Below, one piece after another: positions 37,560-45,845 of a stretch of 64,000 nucleotides of DNA. Position 1 is the stretch's first letter, and the number at the start of each line of letters is the position of its first letter. The position numbers and the translations under genes are program-made. Location of the stretch: assembly GCF_030227225.1 (NCBI RefSeq), contig NZ_JASPHQ010000001.1, positions 185,712 to 249,711 on the forward strand, in the 5' to 3' direction. Source of the DNA: Corynebacterium rhinophilum (GTDB taxonomy: Bacteria > Actinomycetota > Actinomycetes > Mycobacteriales > Mycobacteriaceae). Under the pieces are notes generated by a model that was not told where the DNA came from, made no database searches, and was given only the letters and a program-made list of their open reading frames with translations.

Positions 37560-38279
37560 ATGGCTGATCATAGCGACAACACCACTAACGACAACGAGGA
37601 ATTCTCGAGGGGCTTCGTTGCCCGTGATTTCTCTGAGGGTCCGCGCAATGACACTACCGAGGATTTCGGTGCTTTTGCGGACAATGACGCGCGAGCTTTC
37701 GGTTCCCATGGCACCCCGCAGGCTGGCCAGGAACAAGGCTCGCAAAGCAGCCAAGAGCAGCACCCGCAATCGGGCCAGGAACAGGCGGCTTATCAGCACC
37801 CCGAGTACTCGCAGCAACCGGGTCCAGCGCAACCGGGGCCCGCGCAGCCGCCGCATTCCTATCCAGAACAGGGCAATTCTTGGCAGGGACAGCAGGCGTG
37901 GAACGCGCCGAATGGGCAGCAGCCAGGATTTACTGCGTATCCGAATAACAGCGGGCAGTTCCCGCCACAGGCTCCGCGCACGAAGACGCCAACCGATGGC
38001 TTCTTCTCCGGCCTCTTGGACTTCAGCTTCGATAAATTCATCACCGTAGGCTATGCTTCGGCGATTTATGTCATCGGCATGATCATCCTTGGCTGCACGT
38101 GGTTGTTGGGCCTACTTTTAGGATTCGTTTTCTTTGGTCCGTTCGGGATTATCACCGCCATCTTGGTTACGCTTATCTGCTTTGGCGAGCTCATTGGCTT
38201 GAGGCTCTTTTTAGAGTTCGCAGTCGCAAATATCCGGACGACGCAATATACCCGCGAAATCCTGCACCGGCTGAACTAG
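37560..38279 (+). CDS. DUF4282 membrane protein with Gln/Pro-rich N-terminus
   Basis: 239 residues from the ATG at 37560. The first about 140 residues are Gln/Pro/Ser-rich and acidic, low complexity, presumably cytoplasmic and disordered. From FSGLLDFSFDKFIT (about 150) begins a DUF4282 domain with two hydrophobic helices, ending in NIRTTQYTREILHRLN. Similar layout to the RDD protein at 4.4 kb (Gln/Pro tail plus membrane domain). A longer frame starts at 37476 but without a ribosome-binding site. Function unknown. Confidence 0.75.
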   Translation: MADHSDNTTNDNEEFSRGFVARDFSEGPRNDTTEDFGAFADNDARAFGSHGTPQAGQEQGSQSSQEQHPQSGQEQAAYQHPEYSQQPGPAQPGPAQPPHSYPEQGNSWQGQQAWNAPNGQQPGFTAYPNNSGQFPPQAPRTKTPTDGFFSGLLDFSFDKFITVGYASAIYVIGMIILGCTWLLGLLLGFVFFGPFGIITAILVTLICFGELIGLRLFLEFAVANIRTTQYTREILHRLN

Positions 38280-38293
38280 GCATAAGCTACAAG

Positions 38294-38338
38294 AAAAGCA
38301 CATTCTCCTCTGGGATTGAACAGGGAGAATGTGCTTTT
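38294..38338. terminator. bidirectional terminator
   Basis: 15-bp perfect inverted repeat AAAAGCACATTCTCC / GGAGAATGTGCTTTT around a 15-base loop, with T-run on both strands. Serves the DUF4282 gene on + and the DUF3151 gene on -. Confidence 0.85.
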
Positions 38339-38368
38339 TATATTGGCCTAATAAGCCGCAGTGTGGGC

Positions 38369-38785
38369 TTAGTCGAGCAGCTGGGCAACGCTATCGGGGT
38401 CGGCATCGGAAAGCATCTGGCGGATGCGGTCGTACTCATCGTCCTCGCCGATGGCCTTGGCGGCGCGTCCGAGGGCGGCAATGGCGCGCAGGACACCCTG
38501 GTTGGGCTCGTGGGAGAAGGGGACTGGGCCCCATCCCTTCCAGCCGTTGCCGCGCAGGCGGTCCAAACTGCGGTGGTAGCCGGTGCGGGCGTAGGCATAA
38601 GCGGTGATGTACTCGTTGGGATCCGCACCCTCTAGCTTGTCGAGCTCCTGCTCCGCGAGCATGGCCCACAGCAACGGGGAATCCGGGTGGTCTACGATGC
38701 CGGTGGCAGGTGCGGCCGCGTCCTTGGTGCCGGGATCGGCGGGCAACTTTATAGGTTCTGGGGCAAGCATGTCTTTCATTTCCAT
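38369..38785 (-). CDS. DUF3151 family protein
   Basis: 138 residues from the ATG at 38785 (the frame extends three codons upstream; in-frame ATGs also at 38779 and 38770). Matches actinobacterial DUF3151: LWAMLAEQELDKL, then AYAYARTGYHRSLDRLRGNGWKG and the VPFSHEPNQGVLRA segment. All helical, apparently a TPR-like fold, soluble. A TAGAGT box nine bases upstream of the start suggests a leaderless transcript. The family is conserved in actinobacteria but its role is not known to me. Confidence 0.83.
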   Translation of the reverse strand: MEMKDMLAPEPIKLPADPGTKDAAAPATGIVDHPDSPLLWAMLAEQELDKLEGADPNEYITAYAYARTGYHRSLDRLRGNGWKGWGPVPFSHEPNQGVLRAIAALGRAAKAIGEDDEYDRIRQMLSDADPDSVAQLLD

Positions 38786-38815
38786 AAGACACACTCTAGC
38801 GATGCTCGTGCGGGC

Positions 38816-39403
38816 CTACCAGAAATCAGAAACGTTAAGCCCAAAAGAGTAGAGCGCGCGGCGCACCACCGGCAGGGACAGCCCGATGACAGAAGAAGGA
38901 TCGCCGTCGATGCTATCGATAAACCAGCCGCCCATGGCCTCCAAGGTAAACGCGCCTGCGCACTCCAAGGGCTCGCCGCTGCGGGCATAGGCTTCGATAT
39001 CGGTGGCAGAAGCCTCCGCGAACCGGATGGTCGTGGTGGAGGTTTCCACGTGGCGCTGCGTGCCAAAAATCAGGCAATGGCCGGTAAGCAGTTGCGCGGT
39101 GCGGCCTGCCTGTTGGTGCCAGCGCTCGATGGTGGCGTCGATGGTGTGCGGTTTGCCCTGCAAGTGGTCATCCAATAGCAGCATGGAATCGCCGCCGATA
39201 ACTGGCTCGTCGGGGTACTGGGTGGCTACCTTCTCGGCCTTGGCGGTGGCAAGCTTTGCCACGGTATCGGCAGGTGAGCGTCCCGCCAATTGGGCTTCCA
39301 AGGCGCGCTCGTCAATATCGGCGGGCTTGAGCACCGGTTCCACGCCGGCCCCGCGCAGGATGGAGGCTCGCGAGGGGGACTGTGAGGCCAAAATGAGGCG
39401 CAT
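38816..39403 (-). CDS. maf: Maf family nucleoside triphosphate pyrophosphatase
   Basis: 195 residues. Family features: N-terminal LILASQSPSRASIL with the substrate-binding SxSxxR, DIDERAL, the KLATAKAEKVA segment and the catalytic Asp in VIGGDSMLLLD, and C-terminal GAFTLEAMGGWFIDSIDGD. Members hydrolyse non-canonical or modified NTPs (m7GTP, UTP, dTTP). The start overlaps the accE stop by one base, the usual actinobacterial accD-accE-maf order. Confidence 0.93.
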   Translation of the reverse strand: MRLILASQSPSRASILRGAGVEPVLKPADIDERALEAQLAGRSPADTVAKLATAKAEKVATQYPDEPVIGGDSMLLLDDHLQGKPHTIDATIERWHQQAGRTAQLLTGHCLIFGTQRHVETSTTTIRFAEASATDIEAYARSGEPLECAGAFTLEAMGGWFIDSIDGDPSSVIGLSLPVVRRALYSFGLNVSDFW

Positions 39404-39612
39404 TAGTAATACCGCACGGTGTGGAAGGCGGAAGGATTAAAGACGCGCTGCGCGCCGTAGTGGTCGAAACGCTCACCGGGCCTGCCCCAGTGGTTGCGAT
39501 CCCCAAAGGCGCCGGAATGGTCCTTTTGCATCTGCTTGAGCACCGTCGATAGCGCGGCGCGCTCTTCTTCCGTGGGGTTTCCCTTCAGGACTTTGATTTC
39601 GGGTTCAGACAT
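39403..39612 (-). CDS. accE: acyl-CoA carboxylase epsilon subunit
   Basis: 69 residues. The epsilon subunit is the small protein that joins alpha and beta subunits in actinobacterial acetyl-/propionyl-CoA carboxylases. Hallmarks: N-terminal EIKVLKGNPTEEERAAL, a middle helical stretch, and the WGRPG segment near residue 43. Located between accD and maf with 6-base and 1-base junctions, so the three form an operon. Confidence 0.9.
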   Translation of the reverse strand: MSEPEIKVLKGNPTEEERAALSTVLKQMQKDHSGAFGDRNHWGRPGERFDHYGAQRVFNPSAFHTVRYY

Positions 39613-39618
39613 CTTTTC

Positions 39619-41079
39619 CTAAACAGTTCCGTGCTTCTTTGGTACTTGTGCCACGACCTTGCGCTCTAGCAGGCGCAGGCCTTCAACCAGGTAGTGGCGG
39701 GTGGCGGAAGGCTCGATGACATTATCGGCCAGGCCGCGCTCGGCGGCGGCGTAGGGGTGCAAGAAGAGCTCGTCCATTTCTTCCTGCTTGTCCGCATCGC
39801 CGTAGATGGCCAGCGCGGTTTGGGCTGCTTCGGCGACGGCGATTTCTGCGGTCGGCCAGGCATAGACCAAATCCGCGCCCAGATCCTTAGAGCCCATAAA
39901 CGCGTAAGCCGGGCCAATGGCCTTGCGGGTTACCACCGTAAGCTTGCCGACGCTCGCTTCCGCCTGCGCATACGCAAACCCCGCCGCCCGACGCAGAAGA
40001 CCGGCCCTTTCTTCCTCCGGCGTGGAAACGAAACCGGGCGAGTCCACGAACTCGATGATCGGCGTATTGAAGGCATCGCACAGGCGCACAAAACGCGCCG
40101 CTTTTTCCACCGCGGCTGAATCCAGCGCGCCATTGAGGGACAGCGGTTGGTTGGCAACGATGCCCACAGCGCGGCCATCCACGAAGGCAAAGCCCGTGAT
40201 GATATTGGGCGCGGCCTCTGCCGAAAGCTCAAAGAAGGAGCCCTTATCGACGACCGCGTTGACCACCTCGCGCATGTCATAGGCATCCGCTGCTGAATCC
40301 GGGATGACGGAATCCAGATTAAACTCGGCGACCTCGCGCGTATCGATGCGCGTTGCCTCGGCGCGGTTATTAGCCGGCAGGTAAGCCAGTACGTCGCGGA
40401 CCAAGGCGAGGGCTGCTTGCTCGCTTGGGGCGCTGAGCTGCGCGGTGCCCGATTGCGCGTGGACTGCGGCACCGCCAAAGGTGTCCGGTTCCGCTTGGGC
40501 CACGTCGCTGGCTGCCTGGTGCAGGCTGGTGCCGTGGGTGACAATGAGGACATCGGCAAGCGTGGGCGCAAATGCCGCAATGCCGCTGGTATCCCCGGCC
40601 ACCACGGAGATCTGCGGGATAAGACCGGAGGCCTCGGTCGCGCGGGCGAGGATGCGGGCGTAGCCAGCCAGCGTGACGATGCCCTCTTGTACGCGCGGGC
40701 CGGTGGAATCATAGATGCCGACGATGGGCACGCCGGTTTTCAGCGCAAGGTCATAGACCTTGGTGAGCTTTTCCGCATAAACCTCACCCATCGTGCCGTC
40801 AAAGACGGTGGCATCCTGGCTGAAGATGCACACGCGACGCCCATCAATCGTGCCGTAACCGGTCACGATGCCATCGGTGTACGGGCGATCGTGCTCGCGG
40901 CCAAAGTCGGTGGAGCGGTGGCGGGCTAGTGCATCGGTTTCTACAAAGGAACCCTCATCGAGCAGCTGATTCACGCGAGTGCGGGCGGCTGGCTCGCCTT
41001 CCCCCAACGGCGCGCGGGACTCGGCGAGCTTGTTGTCCAGGTCCTCAATCTTGCCAGCGGTGGTCTTCAGGTCAGTCAT
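39619..41079 (-). CDS. accD: acyl-CoA carboxylase beta subunit (carboxyltransferase)
   Basis: 486 residues from the ATG at 41079. The carboxyltransferase crotonase-type halves run from DGIVTGYGTIDGRRVCIFSQD (about 65-85) and from IITGFAFVDGRAVGIVANQP (about 275-295). The latter half carries the RFVRLCDAFNTPIIEFVDSPGF segment typical of the DtsR/AccD beta subunits. Transfers carboxyl from AccBC biotin to acyl-CoA. It is not clear from sequence whether acetyl-, propionyl- or long-chain acyl-CoA is the substrate; several paralogues are usual in mycolate makers, and only one lies here. A TAAACT box precedes the start, suggesting a leaderless message. Confidence 0.9.
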   Translation of the reverse strand: MTDLKTTAGKIEDLDNKLAESRAPLGEGEPAARTRVNQLLDEGSFVETDALARHRSTDFGREHDRPYTDGIVTGYGTIDGRRVCIFSQDATVFDGTMGEVYAEKLTKVYDLALKTGVPIVGIYDSTGPRVQEGIVTLAGYARILARATEASGLIPQISVVAGDTSGIAAFAPTLADVLIVTHGTSLHQAASDVAQAEPDTFGGAAVHAQSGTAQLSAPSEQAALALVRDVLAYLPANNRAEATRIDTREVAEFNLDSVIPDSAADAYDMREVVNAVVDKGSFFELSAEAAPNIITGFAFVDGRAVGIVANQPLSLNGALDSAAVEKAARFVRLCDAFNTPIIEFVDSPGFVSTPEEERAGLLRRAAGFAYAQAEASVGKLTVVTRKAIGPAYAFMGSKDLGADLVYAWPTAEIAVAEAAQTALAIYGDADKQEEMDELFLHPYAAAERGLADNVIEPSATRHYLVEGLRLLERKVVAQVPKKHGTV

Positions 41080-41416
41080 AGGCGCTGAGTTTACTAGTGG
41101 AAGGCCAAAGATGCGGAAATCGTGCGGTTTGGGCATCGTCACAGTGTCGGTGGCGGCGCGCTATCGGTGCGGCATTAGCGCGACCGGAGTATCTGCCAGG
41201 CGTTAGGAAATATTAGCTCCCCTTTATGGGGGTAAGGGTGAAATGTGTTGTGCAGCGTTCGTTACCGGTAAGGGGCGTTTTCCCACCGTAACGACGATAA
41301 ATGCCATAAAGAGAGATAGCTGTAACTGTTGAGGAGCTATAACGAAGAGCTTAATATCAGCTGTGTCTTCATGAATTTTTCTCGTATCCTTAAACAACCA
41401 CAAGGACGGTCTTCTG
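41080..41416 (+). other. 337-base intergenic region ahead of the secreted-protein genes
   Basis: Gene-free. Contains a CCCC-N5-GGGG hairpin (about 41218-41230), a GTTAC/GTAAC pairing around TTACCGGTAA (about 41262-41292), and an AAGGAC ribosome-binding-like sequence 11 bases before the first secreted gene. A TTAATAT box near 41350 could be a -10. No RNA gene recognised. Confidence 0.35.
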
Positions 41417-42685
41417 GTGATTTCAAAGGGACTGCGACTTGTCGCGCCGCTTGCCATCGCGATACTTCTCGCGCCCGCGGCACATGCGCGCGATATTCCC
41501 CCGATGCCACAGGCATATCCCATTACCAACCTCTATAAAAGCTGCAGCGCCGCCGGAGATAACACCGAACGCGAATGGCGGTTTGCTGAAACAGGACGTC
41601 GCTACATGAGCGACGGAACCTTGCAATTCAAAAACACCACCGACCAGGAGGTGCCGTACACCGCAGAGGTAGAAACCGGCACCAATCACGAAATTGATGC
41701 CAACTCCAAGGCCAAGTTGCCCTCTGGTTGGGACACCACCGCCAAATCCGATATTGGCCTAAAAATGGCCAATGGCTGGCGAGATAAAGAAACCTTCGGG
41801 CCCGTCAAACTCAAGCCGGGTGAATCCTTCCGCGTGGAATACGGCGTGGTGGAAAAGGACTTTATTTCCATGTTCGTCGGCTGCAATGATGACCGCCTCG
41901 AAAACATTCCCGGCGCCAACGTCATCCGCGGTAAAGGCCCAGCAGAGCGCTATGCCTTTGCCTATATCATCAAGGCCGATGGATCCGTATCGGACCTGGC
42001 AATGGAAATTCCGTCTCGATCCGGCAGCACTAATTCTAAGCCCATCGAAGGTAGCTACACTGCGGTTTCCGGCCCCAGCTTGGAAAAGATTGCTGATCCG
42101 AACAAAGACGAGATCATGCAACCAGCCGCTGAACCCCAACGCGATCCTGCTTGGCCCAAGGAAGGCGAAAAGTGCGAAGCCAACGATAACTCCTGGTATC
42201 CGCTGGATATCACCGCGGTGAAGCCAACCTTCCGCAAGCCCGGTTATTCCACCGACTTCCTCAACTGGTCTCAGGGCGACTATGAATTTGCTCCGGTAAC
42301 GGACTTCGTGGTTGGTGCCCAGCACGATCCATATACCAATTGGCGAGGCAATAGGGGCGATATCCCTCAGGGGTGGCTCGAGTCCGTGGGCGCCATCAAG
42401 CGTGCCTACATGCCGGTCGGTACTGAACTCAAACATGTAAACCTTGCACCCGGAGAGCGCGTTCGCGTGGAGTACGGCACCACCATGACCCGTATCAACT
42501 ATCGCGAAGTGCACTGCGGAAAATCCGGCAAGTACGACCTCACCTCGAACTATAAACAGACCACCGCCCCGAGCGGTTTCTGGGCCGAAGCCACAATCAC
42601 TTCCAAAGACGGCAGTACCCGCACCGTAGACGTCACCCCTGACGAATACCGCGATCTGCCCGTACCCACCCAAACCATCTACTAA
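41417..42685 (+). CDS. secreted two-module protein of unknown function
   Basis: 422 residues with a Sec signal peptide (basic start, hydrophobic LVAPLAIAILLAPAAHA, cleavage probably after AHA). The mature part holds two homologous modules: Cys43-Cys156 and Cys253-Cys367, spaced 113 and 114 residues. Each ends in L-x-PGE-x2-RVEYG with exactly 23 residues from PGE to the second Cys. Modules are beta-rich with many Ser/Thr/Asn and no membrane helix. Two similar single-module proteins follow in the next genes. No known family was recognised; the pattern recalls aerolysin/ETX-MTX2 beta-pore proteins but that is inference. GTG start at 41417. Confidence 0.75.
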   Translation: MISKGLRLVAPLAIAILLAPAAHARDIPPMPQAYPITNLYKSCSAAGDNTEREWRFAETGRRYMSDGTLQFKNTTDQEVPYTAEVETGTNHEIDANSKAKLPSGWDTTAKSDIGLKMANGWRDKETFGPVKLKPGESFRVEYGVVEKDFISMFVGCNDDRLENIPGANVIRGKGPAERYAFAYIIKADGSVSDLAMEIPSRSGSTNSKPIEGSYTAVSGPSLEKIADPNKDEIMQPAAEPQRDPAWPKEGEKCEANDNSWYPLDITAVKPTFRKPGYSTDFLNWSQGDYEFAPVTDFVVGAQHDPYTNWRGNRGDIPQGWLESVGAIKRAYMPVGTELKHVNLAPGERVRVEYGTTMTRINYREVHCGKSGKYDLTSNYKQTTAPSGFWAEATITSKDGSTRTVDVTPDEYRDLPVPTQTIY

Positions 42686-42707
42686 ATACCTGCTAGGAGT
42701 ACATCTC

Positions 42708-43280
42708 ATGCGCATTTCCAAGATTGCGTCCACCACCGCGGCTTTAGCCGTTGCCGCCGGCGTATTCGCTGCCCCAGCCGCCAATGCATTGCCGCAGCGC
42801 GACCTGGGCCCTGCAAACCCCACTACGATTGGTGAACGTTGCGCCAATCCTGGCGATACCGGCCAGACCATTGATATTAAGCGCACCTATTTCGACGGTT
42901 CCGCCGGTACCTGGACCGTTTCCAACTACAACGACGAGCCGCTTCCCGTAACCCGCTCCATCAAGGAAACCAAGTCCAAGACCTGGAACGTTTCTGCTGG
43001 TGTGGACTTCAAGCTGTTGGATCTGATTCACTTCACCTTCTCCTCCAGCTACACCTCTAGCCAGACCTACGAGGTAGGCGAGCAGGTTGGCCCATACGAT
43101 ATCGCCCCGGGAAAGACTGCCGTGCTGAAGGCTGGTTGGGTAGTCTCTGACTTCGAGGGTCAAAAGACCGTGTGCGGTTCCGACCACACCTGGCAGGCCA
43201 ATGGCGGTAAATTTACCGCAACTCTGCCCAAGGAACGCCACGTCGCAGTCTCCACCCGTGATAACAACGATTGGGGTTAA
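42708..43280 (+). CDS. secreted single-module protein, paralogue of its neighbours
   Basis: 190 residues with a clear signal peptide (ASTTAALAVAAGVFAAPAANA). One module: Cys45 (in GERCANPGD) to Cys156 (111 residues), ending in IAPGKTAVLKAGW with 23 residues from PGK to the Cys. In the middle, ETKSKTWNVSAGVDF and HFTFSSSYTSSQTYEVGEQ form an amphipathic Ser/Thr-rich strand pair, the pattern seen in the insertion domain of aerolysin-type toxins. 22 bases after the first gene with a GGAG site; four bases before the third. Function unknown. Confidence 0.75.
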   Translation: MRISKIASTTAALAVAAGVFAAPAANALPQRDLGPANPTTIGERCANPGDTGQTIDIKRTYFDGSAGTWTVSNYNDEPLPVTRSIKETKSKTWNVSAGVDFKLLDLIHFTFSSSYTSSQTYEVGEQVGPYDIAPGKTAVLKAGWVVSDFEGQKTVCGSDHTWQANGGKFTATLPKERHVAVSTRDNNDWG

Positions 43281-43283
43281 ACC

Positions 43284-43862
43284 GTGAAGGTGAAGACCAT
43301 CGCTAGTGCAATCGCAGCGCTGAGCTTGGTGGCCGTTCCCGTAGCCCATGCCTCTGACTTCGGCGGAGACTTTGAACTGCCCCAGCGCTGGAACGATGAC
43401 TTTAAGCCCGGCACGCATTGCGCAACGCCGGGGGAGAACTCAACCTATGTCACCGCGAAGCGCCGCTGGTTCAAGCAAACCGATGCCGCAAGCGTGGCAA
43501 ACCACAATGCTGAGCCGGTGCCGGTCAAACACACCGTATCCAAAGCGCGGACGGAAACCGTTGAGGTTTCCGGCTCCGTGCAGGGAGAGGGAGATTTGGC
43601 CAAGATCCTGACTAAGACCTACGGATTCAACTATGTAAGCGAACAACACTGGAAGATTAACCAGGTAGTTGGGCCATACACCTTGCCTGCAAATTCCCAA
43701 GGCAAGTTGGTGTGGGGCTTTACCATGCTGGATACCGATGGCCAGGATGTGCGCTGCAACCGAGATCAAGTATGGGAAACGGTAGGAAAACCATATTCGG
43801 CCACTGTCCCTGAAGCTCGCTATTCCGAGCTGCGCTTAGAAGACGCTCCGGACTGGAGTTAG
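43284..43862 (+). CDS. secreted single-module protein, third of the cluster
   Basis: 192 residues with a signal peptide (IASAIAALSLVAVPVAHA). One module, Cys46 (GTHCATPGEN) to Cys158 (112 residues). ARTETVEVSGSVQGEGDL and TYGFNYVSEQHWKINQVVGPYTL correspond to the strand pair of the preceding protein (both run into a V/Q-VGPY segment). The C-terminal QGKLVWGFTMLDTDGQDVRC matches the module end. GTG start three bases after the previous stop, so the three genes are one transcription unit ending at the hairpin at 43876. Confidence 0.72.
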   Translation: MKVKTIASAIAALSLVAVPVAHASDFGGDFELPQRWNDDFKPGTHCATPGENSTYVTAKRRWFKQTDAASVANHNAEPVPVKHTVSKARTETVEVSGSVQGEGDLAKILTKTYGFNYVSEQHWKINQVVGPYTLPANSQGKLVWGFTMLDTDGQDVRCNRDQVWETVGKPYSATVPEARYSELRLEDAPDWS

Positions 43863-43875
43863 TTCATCAGAAAAT

Positions 43876-43923
43876 GAGCCCAGCCGCACCCTGTGAATGG
43901 GGTGTGGAGCTGGGCTCTTTTTT
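43876..43923 (+). terminator. terminator of the secreted-protein cluster
   Basis: 9-bp GAGCCCAGC / GCTGGGCTC stem with an inner CACCC/GGGTG pair, followed by a T-run. Directly after the third gene. Confidence 0.85.
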
Positions 43924-43957
43924 GTAGCAGCTACGGCGCGCACTGCTTGGTTTGTAG

Positions 43958-44084
43958 AAGTGCATCCTCCAAAGTGCATCCTCTGAAGTGCATCCTCCAA
44001 AGTGCAGGGTCCTCTGCAACATTTGAGGAAGATTTGCGATATCTGAGGGCCGGGTTTGCTCAGTTATCGCAGTGGAGGATGCAC
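43958..44084. repeat. dispersed repeat copy A with 14-bp tandem units at its left end
   Basis: Four 14-bp units at 43958-44013 (AAGTGCATCCTCCA, AAGTGCATCCTCTG, AAGTGCATCCTCCA, AAGTGCAGGGTCCT) lead into the body GCAACATTTGAGGAAGATTTGCG..., and the right end is GGAGGATGCAC (44074-44084), the inverse of the unit core GTGCATCCTCC. The body aligns with copy B (58323-58416) and with the reverse complement of copy C (19700-19782). It also contains CTGAG/CTCAG arms that could form a hairpin. Confidence 0.7.
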
Positions 44085-44157
44085 AAATTGCAAAAGCAGG
44101 CCCATCCACCGGCATGGCTGGCCGTGCAGCGGTCATGCCGGGCCAAAGACAGCCGCT

Positions 44158-45663
44158 CTAGGCCGGCAACCAGGCGTATCCGTAAGGTCCGAGCTCGACG
44201 GGGCCTAGGTCAACGGAGCGGTCGCTGAAATTGTGCAGGCACAACAGGTCGCCGCGCTGGTAACCGAGCACACTTTCCTTACCGGTTTCCACTGGCTCGC
44301 AGGGTGCCGTTCCCAGGTCGGGGTGCGCGTGGCGCTCTGCAATCATGGTGCGCACGCTGTGGAGCAGGGAAGTGGCATCGTTGAGCTGAGATTCCACGGA
44401 CGTGCCGCCGACGATAGGCAGCCGCGCCGGGGTGCGCGCGCTAAAGCCCGCGGTTTCGCTATCGTCCCACTGCATGGGGGTGCGAACGGCATAACGATCC
44501 GGCAAAGAGGTGTCATCGAGCATGCCGATTTCATCGCCATAATAAATAAATGGCGCTCCCGGCAGGGTCATCAGCAGCGAAAACATCAGCTCCACCTTGC
44601 GGCGGTCCCCACCCATCAACGGCATGAGCCGCCTGGCGATGCCCACGTGCGCCCGCATGCCTTCCTCTGGCAGGTAGGTCTGATACATCAGCTCACGGAC
44701 ATCATCGTCAACCATTTCCAAGGTCAATTCGTCGTGGTTGCGCAGGAAGGTACCCCACTGGCAGCCCTCGGGCAGCGGCGGTAGTTGGTCGAGGATGTCG
44801 TAGACGGGGGTGGCATCGCCAAGCGCGAGCGCTTGGTACAGCCGCGGCATGACCGGGAAGTTGAAGACCATGTGGAAGCGGTTGCCGGAGCCGTAGAAAT
44901 CCATGGTCTCCTTGGGCGGCTGGTTGGCCTCCGCAATGAGGACGGCCTCGGGATAGTGGGTATCCATAAAGGAGCGAATCTTTTCCACGAACTCCACCGT
45001 CTCCGGCAGGGATTCGCCGCCGAGCTCATCGCGCTCGAAGAGGTACGCAATGGCATCGAGGCGCAGGCCATCAAGGCCTTTGTCCATCCAGAAGGACAAG
45101 ATATTAAAGACCTCATCCTGCACGTCCGGGTTATCGTAATTGAGATCCGGCTGGTGGGAGTAAAAGCGGTGGAAATAGTACTGCTGGCGCTCCTCGTCCC
45201 AGGTCCAGTTGGAGGTCTCGACGTCGGTGAAAATGACGCGGATTTCGGGGTAGCGCTCGGGGTCATCGCCCCAGACGTAGAAATCCCCAAACGGGCCATC
45301 CGGATCGGAGCGCGAGGCCTGGAACCACGGGTGGTCGGAGCTGGTGTGGTTGAGCGCCAGGTCCGTCATGATGCGCATATCGCGGCGGTGCAATTCCTCA
45401 ACCAGTTCCTCGAAATCCGCCATCGTGCCGTAATCGGGGTGGATGGAGTAATAATCGGCGATATCGTAGCCGTCATCGCGCAGCGGCGAGGCATAAAACG
45501 GCGAGAGCCAGAGGCAGTCCACGCCCAACCACTGGAGGTAATCCAGCTTGTCGATGACCCCGCGCAGCGTACCGATGCCCTTATTTTCGGCCTCGTTATT
45601 GCCAGAGTCCTTAAAGGAGCCCACGAGGGCTTGATAGAAGACGGCGTTGTGGTACCAGCTCAT
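44158..45663 (-). CDS. GH13 trehalose synthase-like enzyme (TreS-type)
   Basis: 501 residues from the ATG at 45663 (AAAGGA upstream). The (beta/alpha)8 barrel matches TreS, which interconverts maltose and trehalose: N-terminal WYHNAVFYQALVGSF, DYLQWLGVDCLWLSPFY, and catalytic residues Asp203 (GLRLDA), Glu245 (LIAEAN) and Asp311 (RNHDEL). It is shorter than typical TreS (about 590). The ATG overlaps the small membrane protein's stop (ATGA), making it the last gene of the ABC importer operon, consistent with using imported trehalose or maltose. Amylase or another alpha-glucosidase specificity remains possible. Confidence 0.83.
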   Translation of the reverse strand: MSWYHNAVFYQALVGSFKDSGNNEAENKGIGTLRGVIDKLDYLQWLGVDCLWLSPFYASPLRDDGYDIADYYSIHPDYGTMADFEELVEELHRRDMRIMTDLALNHTSSDHPWFQASRSDPDGPFGDFYVWGDDPERYPEIRVIFTDVETSNWTWDEERQQYYFHRFYSHQPDLNYDNPDVQDEVFNILSFWMDKGLDGLRLDAIAYLFERDELGGESLPETVEFVEKIRSFMDTHYPEAVLIAEANQPPKETMDFYGSGNRFHMVFNFPVMPRLYQALALGDATPVYDILDQLPPLPEGCQWGTFLRNHDELTLEMVDDDVRELMYQTYLPEEGMRAHVGIARRLMPLMGGDRRKVELMFSLLMTLPGAPFIYYGDEIGMLDDTSLPDRYAVRTPMQWDDSETAGFSARTPARLPIVGGTSVESQLNDATSLLHSVRTMIAERHAHPDLGTAPCEPVETGKESVLGYQRGDLLCLHNFSDRSVDLGPVELGPYGYAWLPA

Positions 45664-45845
45664 TGCAGATCCTTTCTTTTTGCCCGCCACGCAAGATAGG
45701 TCAGTGCGCACAGCGCGCCGGCCACTAGGCCGGGCCATACGGCGGGAGAGTCTTCAAATAGGTTCACCACGGCTTGGATAACCGCAAGACACGCGAAGAA
45801 GCCGAGGAATCCGAGAAGCGAATCCCACAGCAGGGACCGGCGCAT
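45660..45845 (-). CDS. small membrane protein in the trehalose-importer operon
   Basis: 61 residues with two hydrophobic segments (LLGFLGFFACLAVIQAVVNLF and WPGLVAGALCALTYLAW) and a basic C-terminus. Translationally coupled on both sides: its ATG overlaps the permease stop (TAATG), and its stop overlaps the GH13 start (ATGA). A small membrane protein in the same place is known in the C. glutamicum tus locus as I recall it. Function unknown. Confidence 0.72.
   Translation of the reverse strand: MRRSLLWDSLLGFLGFFACLAVIQAVVNLFEDSPAVWPGLVAGALCALTYLAWRAKRKDLQ

Noticed and set aside
43958..44013. CRISPR array
   Set aside because: Units are 14 bp and directly adjacent with no spacers, and they match the ends of a dispersed element.
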